Of a stretch of DNA of 5,636 nt, positions 1 through 5,630 are shown one piece after another. The notes under the pieces are model-generated. The model ran no database searches. It was not told where the DNA came from and saw nothing but the letters and a program-made list of their open reading frames with translations. How positions within the stretch are numbered: the stretch's first letter is position 1; each line of letters starts with the position of its first letter. The DNA comes from an uncultured Clostridia bacterium (lineage in GTDB: Bacteria; Bacillota; Clostridia; Oscillospirales; Ruminococcaceae), in the NCBI GenBank assembly GCA_947175045.1, contig CAMWLH010000157.1, positions 1 through 5,636 on the forward strand, in the 5' to 3' direction. A program made the translations under genes and the position numbers.

Positions 1-2
1 TC

Positions 3-2963
3 AAATTGTACGTTGTCTCAATTTACAACAATAAAGCCACCGGCACCGGCGGCATGGGCGGCGGTGTATATGTTGTCACTTCCGGAACATTTACAATGTA
101 CGGCGGCACAATTTCCGGCAATACTGCCACCAACGGCGGCGGTGTATATGTTAACGATTACGGAACATTCACAATGAAAGACGGCACAATTTCCGGCAAT
201 ACTGCCACCACCTCCGGCGGCGGTGTGTATTTTTCTGAGGGTACATTCACAATGAGTGGCGGCACGATCGCCGGCAATACTGCCGGCGATGAAGGCGGCG
301 GTGTGCGTCTTTTTGATACAGCAACGCTTAACGGTAAAGTTAACATCACGGGAAATAAAAAATCCGACGAAGTCTCGGATAATTTATTTCTTTCTAGCGG
401 TAATACCATCACTATAGAAACAGGTTTTTCAACGGATTCCATGATAGGCGTTACCACCAAAACGGCACCCACTGACTGCTCGTCGGGTACTGTTGCTGTA
501 ACAGGTGAAGTCACCACTGATATAAGCGGCAGCTTTATACCGGACGTGGACGGGCAGGCAGTCGTTTATAAGGACAAAACGGTGCAGTTGGCGCTGCATT
601 CTTATGGTGATGAATGGTCGTCGGACGACACAAACCATTGGCAGGAGTGTACCTCTTGCGGCGACAAAACGGACGAAGCCGAGCATACTTTTGCGGATAA
701 AAGCGACGAGACAAACCATTGGCAGGAGTGCTCCGAGTGCGGCTATAAAAAAGACATAACCGAACATTCGTGGGGCGATTGGTCGCTGACAACAGAACCC
801 ACCCTTACAACAACAGGCGAGGCGGAGCGCGAATGCTCCTTCGGCGAAAAGCAGACTAAAACGGACGTTCCCGTGCTGACAGATACCACGGTATGGACAA
901 AGGGCAACCGCACAGACCCGACCTTGAACGGTGCGGGTAGCGAGGAATACACAAGCGAATACGGCACGGTTACAATAACCATTCCCGCCCTGACAGATAC
1001 TACCGTGTGGACAAAGGTTGATGATAAGCACATTGAACCCACAGAGGAAACAGACGGCAAGGACGTTTACACAAGCACCGATTATGGCGAGGTCACCGTT
1101 ATTCTGCCATCACTCGAACATACCCACGAATGGGGCGAGTGGGCAATAACCACAAAGCCTACCCTTACGACAACGGGCACGGCGGAGCGCGTTTGTACTA
1201 AAAACGACACGCATATAGATACAACAACGCTGCCCGTTCTGACAGATACTTCCGTGTGGACAAAAGACGATACAAAGCACGTTGAACCCACAGAGGAAAC
1301 AGACGGCAGGGACGTATATACAAGCGAGTATGGTGAAGTTACGGTAGTTCTGACTTCACTCGGACATACCCACAAATGGGGCGAGTGGACAATAACCACA
1401 GAGCCTACCCTTACTACAATGGGCGCGGCGGAGCGCGAATGCTCCTGCGGCGAAACGCAGATTAAAACGGACGTTCCCGCGCTGACAGATACTTCCGTGT
1501 GGACAAAAGACGATACAAAGCACGTTGAACCCACAGAGGAAACAGACGGCAGGGACGTATATACAAGCGAGTATGGTGAAGTTACGGTAGTTCTGACTTC
1601 ACTCGGACATACCCACAAATGGGGCGGGTGGACAATAACCATAGAGCCTACCCTTACTGCAACGGGCGCGGCACACCGTGTTTGCACTGAAAACGATACG
1701 CATATAGATACAATAACGCTGCCCGCACTGACAGATACTTCAGTGTGGACAAAGGTTGATGATAAGCATGTTGACCCGACCGAGGATACTGACGGCAGGG
1801 ATGTATATACAAGCGAGTACGGCGAGGTCACCGTTGTGCTTGATAAATCGTCGCACACGCACAAGTTCCCCCTTACCTATGTTCCCGAGGTAAAGCCAAC
1901 GGAGGATAAAGAGGGCGTTAAGGAGCATTGGCACTGTGATGACTGCGGCAAGGATTTCGCGGACGAGAACGGTACAAAAGAAGTGACCGCGGACGATCTG
2001 AGAATAGGTAAGATTCAAACGGAGGTTCAAGCTCCCGTGAATGTCGAGATCGCCACTCCCATAGAGGAGCTTATCACGGCGGCTCTGACCGAGGAGGAAC
2101 AGCAAAAAATAACGGAAGGCACGGATATCAAGATAATCCTTAAGGTCGAGAATGTAACGGAAAGTGTTCCTGCCGAGGATAAGGGAAAGGTCGAAACGGA
2201 GATAAACGGACTTTCCGATTATAAACTCGGACAATATCTTGACATTACTCTGCTGAAAAAGATTGGCGAGGAGCAGGAACAGAAAATCACCATGACAAAT
2301 GCTCCGATCAAGATCACATTTGAGATACCCGAAGGTCTTCGCGGAAAAGCGGAATATTCTGTAATTCGCGTTCACGGCGGTACAGCAACGGTTCTTCGCG
2401 ATTTGGACAGCGATCCCAACACCGTAACGATCGAGACCGACAAATTCTCGACCTACGCGCTGACCTATAAAGAGAAAACTACAACATCTAATCCGAGCGG
2501 AGGCAATTCAAACGGCGGAAACTCGGGCGGCAGCAGACCAAGCGGAGGAAACTCCGGCGGCAGTTCCAATACCTCAACCTCCACGCCGACCGAGAGCGAT
2601 AATTCCGATGATATATCAAGTGACGATGATATCCCGTCGAGCGATGACAACTCGGATATCACATCAGGAGAAAGCGAGCCAACAGAGGAGGATAATTCTG
2701 ACGCTGCATCAAGCGACGACGGCAGCATCACGTCCGGCGATGACGGCGGCGCCGTTTCAAGCGATGACAGCGACACCAAATCAAGCGATACCGATACTTC
2801 AAACGATGGTGTTTCTTCAAGTGATGAAAACCTTCACGCTGTAAGCGAGACCGGCTCGTCCGAGAATAACGGCAATCCATCAACGGGAATAGCAGTATCG
2901 CTTATCCCGTTAGTAACAGCGGCAGCCATCTTGACGGTTGCCATAAAGCTCAAAAAGAAATAG
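3..2963 (+). CDS. Repeat-rich cell-surface protein with C-terminal NPSTG anchor (5' partial)
   Basis: This is the C-terminal ~985 residues of a secreted, wall- or membrane-anchored surface protein. The frame is open to the window edge and begins inside a repeat with no signal peptide. The TTG at position 6 is therefore not credible as a start, and the true start lies upstream. Residue numbers here count from that TTG. Domains in order are: Gly-rich beta-helix-type repeats with GGTISGNTA motifs (~18-120); HWQECxxCG knuckles (C215/C218 and C242/C245); four ~82-residue repeats (~254-618); a third knuckle, HWHCDDCG (~641-648); and a beta-rich domain (~670-823) with the motif DKFSTYALTYK, common near the end of clostridial surface proteins. 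A Gly/Asn/Ser and then Ser/Asp linker follows (~825-955). NPSTG (957-961), a hydrophobic segment and a KLKKK tail close the protein. No catalytic domain is visible, so the role (adhesin, or scaffold for an upstream domain) is inferred only. The terminator at 2988 ends the unit. Confidence 0.9.
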   Translation, partial: KLYVVSIYNNKATGTGGMGGGVYVVTSGTFTMYGGTISGNTATNGGGVYVNDYGTFTMKDGTISGNTATTSGGGVYFSEGTFTMSGGTIAGNTAGDEGGGVRLFDTATLNGKVNITGNKKSDEVSDNLFLSSGNTITIETGFSTDSMIGVTTKTAPTDCSSGTVAVTGEVTTDISGSFIPDVDGQAVVYKDKTVQLALHSYGDEWSSDDTNHWQECTSCGDKTDEAEHTFADKSDETNHWQECSECGYKKDITEHSWGDWSLTTEPTLTTTGEAERECSFGEKQTKTDVPVLTDTTVWTKGNRTDPTLNGAGSEEYTSEYGTVTITIPALTDTTVWTKVDDKHIEPTEETDGKDVYTSTDYGEVTVILPSLEHTHEWGEWAITTKPTLTTTGTAERVCTKNDTHIDTTTLPVLTDTSVWTKDDTKHVEPTEETDGRDVYTSEYGEVTVVLTSLGHTHKWGEWTITTEPTLTTMGAAERECSCGETQIKTDVPALTDTSVWTKDDTKHVEPTEETDGRDVYTSEYGEVTVVLTSLGHTHKWGGWTITIEPTLTATGAAHRVCTENDTHIDTITLPALTDTSVWTKVDDKHVDPTEDTDGRDVYTSEYGEVTVVLDKSSHTHKFPLTYVPEVKPTEDKEGVKEHWHCDDCGKDFADENGTKEVTADDLRIGKIQTEVQAPVNVEIATPIEELITAALTEEEQQKITEGTDIKIILKVENVTESVPAEDKGKVETEINGLSDYKLGQYLDITLLKKIGEEQEQKITMTNAPIKITFEIPEGLRGKAEYSVIRVHGGTATVLRDLDSDPNTVTIETDKFSTYALTYKEKTTTSNPSGGNSNGGNSGGSRPSGGNSGGSSNTSTSTPTESDNSDDISSDDDIPSSDDNSDITSGESEPTEEDNSDAASSDDGSITSGDDGGAVSSDDSDTKSSDTDTSNDGVSSSDENLHAVSETGSSENNGNPSTGIAVSLIPLVTAAAILTVAIKLKKK
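57..371 (+). repeat. 26-27-residue Gly-rich beta-helix-type repeats
   Basis: There are four consecutive units starting at 57, 135, 216 and 294 (78, 81 and 78 bp apart). Each begins GGGV and the first three continue GTFTM..GTI(S/A)GNTA. The fourth is degenerate (TATLNGKVNITGNK) and looks like the capping rung. The pattern is that of right-handed beta-helix (polymorphic outer-membrane-protein-like) repeats found in many surface proteins of Firmicutes. The DNA is also repetitive, since a run such as ggcacaatttccggcaatac recurs almost unchanged. The array continues upstream of the window, because 5' residues (IYNNKATGTGGMG) already resemble the end of a unit. Confidence 0.8.
633..746 (+). repeat. 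Two HWQECxxCG cysteine-knuckle modules
   Basis: Two short in-tandem modules read NHWQECTSCG (codons from 633) and NHWQECSECG (codons from 714), 81 bp apart. Each carries a CxxC pair preceded by His and Trp. A third, diverged copy (HWHCDDCG, from 1926) flanks the far side of the long repeats. Such HWxxCxxCG units are frequent in Firmicutes surface proteins. Metal binding through Cys/His is plausible but is inferred only. Confidence 0.7.
765..1859 (+). repeat. Four ~82-residue Trp/Thr-rich tandem repeats
   Basis: The units start at 765, 1125, 1371 and 1614, with lengths 360, 246, 243 and 246 bp. Each begins with H.WG.W followed by a PTLT..G.A.R.C segment (first half), then LTDT(T/S)VWTK ... 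EPTEETDGRDVYTSEYGEVTV (second half). Unit 1 is longer because its second half is duplicated (LTDTTVWTK at 876 and again at 990). First halves alternate in type: units 1 and 3 have AEREC(S)xGE...KTDVP, while units 2 and 4 have RVCTxNDTHIDT..LP. This implies growth by doubling of a two-unit block. The repeats probably form beta-sandwich stalk domains, which is inferred. Confidence 0.85.
1239..1626 (+). repeat. Identical 145-bp direct repeat (two copies, 243-bp period)
   Basis: Positions 1239-1383 and 1482-1626 match base for base. They cover the second half of unit 2 plus the first few codons of unit 3, and the second half of unit 3 plus the first codons of unit 4. Identity breaks immediately after 1383/1626 (gagtgg versus gggtgg), and the following ~50 bp are similar but not identical. 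Third codon positions are also identical, so this is a recent duplication or gene conversion rather than protein-level selection. Confidence 0.9.
2478..2870 (+). other. Gly/Asn/Ser then Ser/Asp low-complexity linker
   Basis: This is a flexible wall-spanning linker within the surface protein. The first part repeats SGGN/NSGG blocks (about 2490-2575). The second is dominated by SSDD, SDD and DNSD stretches (about 2580-2860), giving a strongly acidic segment of about 90 residues just before the sorting signal. Ser/Asp stalks of this kind (compare the SD region of staphylococcal Clf/Sdr proteins) hold binding domains away from the wall. That is an analogy, not demonstrated homology. Confidence 0.8.
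2874..2960 (+). other. C-terminal sorting signal, NPSTG type
   Basis: The last 29 residues read NPSTG, then a ~20-residue hydrophobic stretch (IAVSLIPLVTAAAILTVAI), then KLKKK at the C terminus. This is the three-part layout of a sortase substrate, with NPxTG in place of the canonical LPxTG. Retention as a plain membrane anchor is the alternative. No sortase gene is in the window. Confidence 0.75.
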
Positions 2964-2987
2964 ATGAGTGCTCAATAAAAACTGCAG

Positions 2988-3020
2988 CGCTGACGGGATA
3001 ATTTGTCCCGTCAGCGTTTT
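2988..3020 (+). terminator. Intrinsic terminator of the surface-protein gene
   Basis: A perfect 11-bp stem (CGCTGACGGGA at 2988-2998 with TCCCGTCAGCG at 3006-3016), a 7-nt loop and a TTTT tail at 3017-3020 lie 25 bp after the stop codon. A G-U and an A-U pair could extend the stem by two. An A-run to the left (2976-2981) gives a weaker T tract on the other strand, so some leftward termination is possible. Confidence 0.9.
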
Positions 3021-3077
3021 ATGCTTCAAGAATTGAGCCGAAAAAAATGAAAGATATACCCGATTATAAGCAATTAT

Positions 3078-3099
3078 GGCGGCGACCGCCTTGTTTTTT
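3078..3099 (+). terminator. Possible second intrinsic terminator
   Basis: A short all-GC stem (ggcgg at 3078-3082, ccgcc at 3086-3090) with a 3-nt loop is followed by TTGTTTTTT (3091-3099). The 5-bp stem is short. It could serve as a backup for the surface-protein transcript, but it may be coincidental. Confidence 0.35.
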
Positions 3100-3120
3100 G
3101 CTTTTCACGATAAAAAAAAT

Positions 3121-3378
3121 TTAAATATTCTCGCCCAAGAAAACTCTAAGCTGATATTTCCACTGTAAAATGCCTGATACCACTATTTGATGCACCGTGA
3201 ATTTCGGTCGGACGTTGTATTCCGTCTCGGCAATTTTCAGAAGTTCGGTCAGCTTATCTGCTCTTTCTTGTTCGGTACAATCCGTACAGAGATAATCCCC
3301 TGTCGGAAGTGTTACAAGTCCGTCAATTTGATCGTATTTAAAACATATGGCAAACCTGTCTTTATACAGATTAAAATT
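3121..3378 (-). pseudogene. Remnant of a MerR-type regulator, C-terminal ligand-binding domain
   Basis: On the minus strand, 85 sense codons run from just after a TGA (3379-3381) to a TAA (3121-3123). The peptide contains DGLVTLPTGDYLCTDC, EYNVRPKFT and IVVSGILQWKYQLRVFL. This pattern matches my recollection of the end of the GyrI-like effector domain in MerR-family regulators of clostridia (typically ..LVTLPAGDYLCADC.. and ..IVVSGILQWNYQIQVFLG). The frame has no ATG, GTG or TTG start with a ribosome site, and the N-terminal winged-helix DNA-binding domain is missing, so it cannot be a working regulator. It lies on the same strand as the kinase gene and 77 bp beyond its stop. In the same frame before the TGA is a possible further remnant (RLKHLAYLLRL), too weak to assign. 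It reads as a decayed gene left by deletion or rearrangement. Confidence 0.7.
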
Positions 3379-3455
3379 TCAAAGACGGAGGAGATACGCG
3401 AGGTGTTTGAGCCGCTTAATATGCTTGCTAAATAAAAGCTTTCGGATATCCTTTG
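3379..3455. other. Unassigned spacer between regulator remnant and kinase stop
   Basis: No gene is supported here. A GGAGGAG at 3388-3394 on the + strand precedes only a ten-codon GTG frame, and no convincing terminator hairpin with a T tract follows the kinase stop on the minus strand. The left boundary of the operon transcript is therefore unclear. Confidence 0.5.
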
Positions 3456-4760
3456 CTATTCTTTACTGTTCGGAAGAACTATCCGCAGCTTGAACCATTC
3501 CTCCGTAATATCATAGTCGAGAACGGCATTGTTTTTCTGTGCAAAAGCGGAAATGCTTCTTGTACCTATTCCGTGACCGCTTTCCTTTGAAACGGGAAGC
3601 CCGTCCTCATCAAAAGATACCATCCCCTCATAGTTGTTGGCGATCTCCACGATGTACTGCTTGTTTTCGGTGGTTCTGATACGCAGCCTCTTTTGTTTGC
3701 TAACGACCTTCGCACAGGCGTTCACGGCGTTATCGAGAGCGTTTGCGACTGCGGCGGTGAAGTCTATAATGTCAATGTCGATATTTTCTGGCATTGAGAA
3801 ATGTACCTCCGTCATGATTCCCTTGCTTTCCGCGCATTCTATGTAATACGCTAAAATTGCGTTTGCGGTGGAGTTGGAGCAATAGGAAACCTTTTTGGCA
3901 TCGTCAAGCTTCTGACCTATCGAGCCGATGTACTCCAGCGCGCCCGAAATATCTCCCTCCGTAAGCATATCCGATACAACGATATAATCATACCGCATAT
4001 TATGTCTTAATATTTTGATCTGCTCCTCGGTTGAATTGATGGCTTCAAGCTGCTTTTGAAAGGATTCGCTTTGAGATAAAAGTATACCGTTTGTGTATTC
4101 GGAAAGCTGCAAGTTATACTGACTTAAAAGGCTGTGAAAAATTATCACATATACCAGCAGCATTACCGCCGTGACAGCGTAAATGTATAACGTTGCCACC
4201 GGCGATCTCGTATAATGCTCGGGATAAGTTCCTATCAGAAAAAGCAGGATCGTAAAGCCTATCGGCACAAAGGTAAGCGTCCGCCAGCTTTTGTCGGGGA
4301 GATAATCCAACAGCATAAACTTCCTTCTCAAAAGCTTATATTCGGCGAAAATACACAAAGCATAGCTGCCGAGCCTTATCAGCAGATCCACTATTTTTCC
4401 TCCGCCTAAAACGGTAACGGCGATAGTTTGTGAAACGGCAAGCATAACGGATATGCTCAGCTGCATGGTATAATTGAATATCGCCTGCCACGGTGAAAAG
4501 TTAGATATAAAATAAAGGATAAGCATGGCGGGAACGGACAGCGCGGGAATGCAGAGCCGAAGCGTAACGACTAAACCGAAAAGCTTCATTGCGGCAAATG
4601 TATAAATGCATACCCACAGCAGATATGACGCAAGCAGAATAATGATCTTCTTTGCTTTGCTTTGTATTTTCATGCAGGATGACATCATGGCAAGCGTTCC
4701 GGCCACAACGACCAATGCTTTTACCATATAATAAGCGATATCGTTTTCAAAGGTTATCAC
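3456..4760 (-). CDS. GHKL-type sensor histidine kinase (AgrC/LytS-like)
   Basis: This 434-residue membrane sensor kinase is the partner of the LytTR regulator encoded just upstream. Residues ~10-210 hold about six or seven hydrophobic helices with short loops and no extracellular domain of any size. Residues ~213-250 look like a coiled-coil linker (QLEAINSTEEQIKIL). The phosphoacceptor box is LRHNMRYDY with H253. The ATP-binding part has an N box (NALDNAVNAC, from N340) and a glycine-rich G box (SGHGIGTRS, 394-402), which places it in the GHKL family rather than the classical HisKA family. The start is GTG at 4758-4760, chosen because GGAGG lies 8 nt upstream. The gene overlaps the regulator by 14 nt, implying translational coupling. 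Family members usually sense peptides or membrane stress. The ligand here is unknown, and no signal-peptide precursor gene is adjacent on the visible side. Confidence 0.92.
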   Translation of the reverse strand: MITFENDIAYYMVKALVVVAGTLAMMSSCMKIQSKAKKIIILLASYLLWVCIYTFAAMKLFGLVVTLRLCIPALSVPAMLILYFISNFSPWQAIFNYTMQLSISVMLAVSQTIAVTVLGGGKIVDLLIRLGSYALCIFAEYKLLRRKFMLLDYLPDKSWRTLTFVPIGFTILLFLIGTYPEHYTRSPVATLYIYAVTAVMLLVYVIIFHSLLSQYNLQLSEYTNGILLSQSESFQKQLEAINSTEEQIKILRHNMRYDYIVVSDMLTEGDISGALEYIGSIGQKLDDAKKVSYCSNSTANAILAYYIECAESKGIMTEVHFSMPENIDIDIIDFTAAVANALDNAVNACAKVVSKQKRLRIRTTENKQYIVEIANNYEGMVSFDEDGLPVSKESGHGIGTRSISAFAQKNNAVLDYDITEEWFKLRIVLPNSKE

Positions 4761-5484
4761 TGTACCCGCCTCCGTTCAACTCGTGGTCTATATATTTTTT
4801 CCTTGCCTCGGCATATTTTCTTGTGACCGGCAGAACCGTTCCGTCGGACATGACAAAGCCTACGGCGTTTACGGTTCTGATATGCTCCATATTTACAAGA
4901 TAGCTGGCGGAGCTCTTTATAAAAGAACCGTTTTCGATATACTCCGATATCATGCTGTCAAATGTTCCGCGGAAGTAAATGCTTTCAAGGGTATAACCTC
5001 CCGCAAGACGATATATCATGCGGTGGTTGTAGTATTCGATGTAAATAATATCCTCGGCGCAGACCGAGGTCGTTCCCGCGGCGCACTTTATAACAAAACG
5101 CCGTTTCGGCTTTCTGATATTGGAAAAGCAGTCCGCAAGCTCTGCTGTGACTTTTTCCTTTTCGGCAGGCTTTATAAGGTAGGAGAACGCTTTTACCGAA
5201 TAGGACTCCAGAGCGTAATCCTTTGACGTGGTGAGGAAAATTATATACGCCCCGGGATTTTTCCGTCTGAGGGTTTGTCCCAGCTCAATGCCGTTCATAT
5301 CGGGCATGATTATATCCAGTATATAAATATCGGAGCCGGTTTCCTCTTGCTCGAGAAGCTCCCTGCCCGAGGAAAAGGCGCTGATTTTTGCGGGTATGTT
5401 ATTTGACCCGACATAGTCGTTGATCATATCGCATATTTTTTCAAGCTCGGCGCTGTTGTCATCGCAGACGGAAATACGATACAT
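4747..5484 (-). CDS. LytTR-family response regulator (AgrA-like)
   Basis: This 245-residue cytoplasmic response regulator is the usual length for the AgrA/LytR class. The receiver domain (~1-120) has the acidic pair D8/D9, the phosphoacceptor D57 in YILDIIMPDMNG, the conserved T85 (FLTTS) and K105 (LIKP). The LytTR DNA-binding domain (~127-235) shows the typical IIYIEYYNHRMIY, FIKSSASYLVNMEHI and LPVTRKYAE segments. All catalytic residues are present, so it should be functional. The ATG at 5482-5484 is preceded by a G-rich ribosome site. It is the first gene of the operon, transcribed from the leftward promoter at 5523-5551, and overlaps the kinase gene. Its likely binding site is the pair of 15-bp direct repeats at 5563-5597. 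Its targets presumably include the rightward gene beyond the window. Confidence 0.93.
   Translation of the reverse strand: MYRISVCDDNSAELEKICDMINDYVGSNNIPAKISAFSSGRELLEQEETGSDIYILDIIMPDMNGIELGQTLRRKNPGAYIIFLTTSKDYALESYSVKAFSYLIKPAEKEKVTAELADCFSNIRKPKRRFVIKCAAGTTSVCAEDIIYIEYYNHRMIYRLAGGYTLESIYFRGTFDSMISEYIENGSFIKSSASYLVNMEHIRTVNAVGFVMSDGTVLPVTRKYAEARKKYIDHELNGGGYSDNL
4769..4773 (-). promoter_or_regulatory. Ribosome binding site deciding the kinase GTG start
   Basis: GGAGG on the minus strand sits 8 nt before GTG (4758-4760), inside the 3' end of the regulator gene. The next in-frame ATG (residue 12) has no comparable site, so GTG is the better start. Confidence 0.75.
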
Positions 5485-5492
5485 CGGCAGAT

Positions 5493-5498
5493 CCCCCC
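5493..5498 (-). promoter_or_regulatory. Ribosome binding site of the response regulator
   Basis: GGGGGG followed by AT on the minus strand lies 8 nt before the ATG. It is a G-run rather than a perfect GGAGG but is well placed, and no alternative start nearby has a better site. Confidence 0.55.
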
Positions 5499-5522
5499 GT
5501 AAAAAAGCGGTTATTTATTATA

Positions 5523-5551
5523 ATTATACTACATTTATCGGCATATTGCAA
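5523..5551 (-). promoter_or_regulatory. Sigma-A promoter of the regulator-kinase operon
   Basis: On the minus strand, TTGCAA (5546-5551) is separated by exactly 17 bp from a consensus TATAAT (5523-5528). Transcription should start near 5516, giving a leader of about 30 nt before the regulator ATG. The tandem repeats lie 11 bp upstream of the -35 box, so autoregulation is possible. Confidence 0.75.
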
Positions 5552-5562
5552 GCTGGGCTTAT

Positions 5563-5597
5563 GTCAAATAAGTGATTTTTGCGTCAAATAAGTGATT
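5563..5597. promoter_or_regulatory. Tandem 15-bp direct repeats, likely LytTR operator
   Basis: GTCAAATAAGTGATT occurs at 5563-5577 and again, unchanged, at 5583-5597, a period of 20 bp or about two helical turns. LytTR regulators are known to bind two direct repeats on one face of the helix, usually about 21-22 bp apart. The repeats are adjacent to a LytTR gene and end 4 bp before the -35 box of the rightward promoter, as expected for an activator site. The protein-site pairing is inferred. Confidence 0.7.
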
Positions 5598-5601
5598 CCT
5601 G

Positions 5602-5630
5602 TTGAAAACTTGACATAGATTTGCTAGAAT
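5602..5630 (+). promoter_or_regulatory. Rightward extended -10 promoter leading out of the window
   Basis: TTGAAA (5602-5607) is followed by a 17-bp spacer and TAGAAT (5625-5630). A TG at 5622-5623 is correctly placed for an extended -10 element. The transcript would start near 5637, just beyond the window, so the gene it serves is not visible. Its position directly after the tandem repeats suggests it is the main target of the response regulator. Confidence 0.65.

Noticed and set aside
158..1060. Several minus-strand open frames of about 85-200 codons opposite the surface protein
   Set aside because: They overlap one another and lie wholly inside a clearly coding repeat protein. Their peptides have no domain character.
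1082..1864. A 260-codon open frame on the minus strand opposite the long repeats
   Set aside because: It is exactly antisense to the repeat array. It stays open because the repeats share codon composition, and it has no ribosome site or recognisable domain.
3047..3124. A 25-codon + strand frame (MKDIPDYKQLWRRPP...)
   Set aside because: There is no ribosome site, it runs through the hairpin and T tract at 3078-3099, and it matches nothing I recognise.
3187..3435. An 82-codon + strand frame in the gap
   Set aside because: Most of it is antisense to the better-supported MerR-like relic and it lacks a good ribosome site. Only its last ~20 residues were kept, as a weak finding.
4783..5226. A 147-codon + strand frame opposite the response regulator
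   Set aside because: It is antisense to a regulator gene with all family motifs intact, so it is a shadow frame.
5563..5597. Direct repeats as the beginning of a CRISPR array or plasmid iterons
   Set aside because: There are only two 15-bp copies with a 5-bp spacer, located between two promoters next to a LytTR regulator. A transcription-factor site explains this better.
5610..5630. TTGACA at 5610-5615 as the rightward -35 box
   Set aside because: The distance to TAGAAT is only 9 bp. TTGAAA at 5602 gives the correct 17-bp spacing to the same -10 box.
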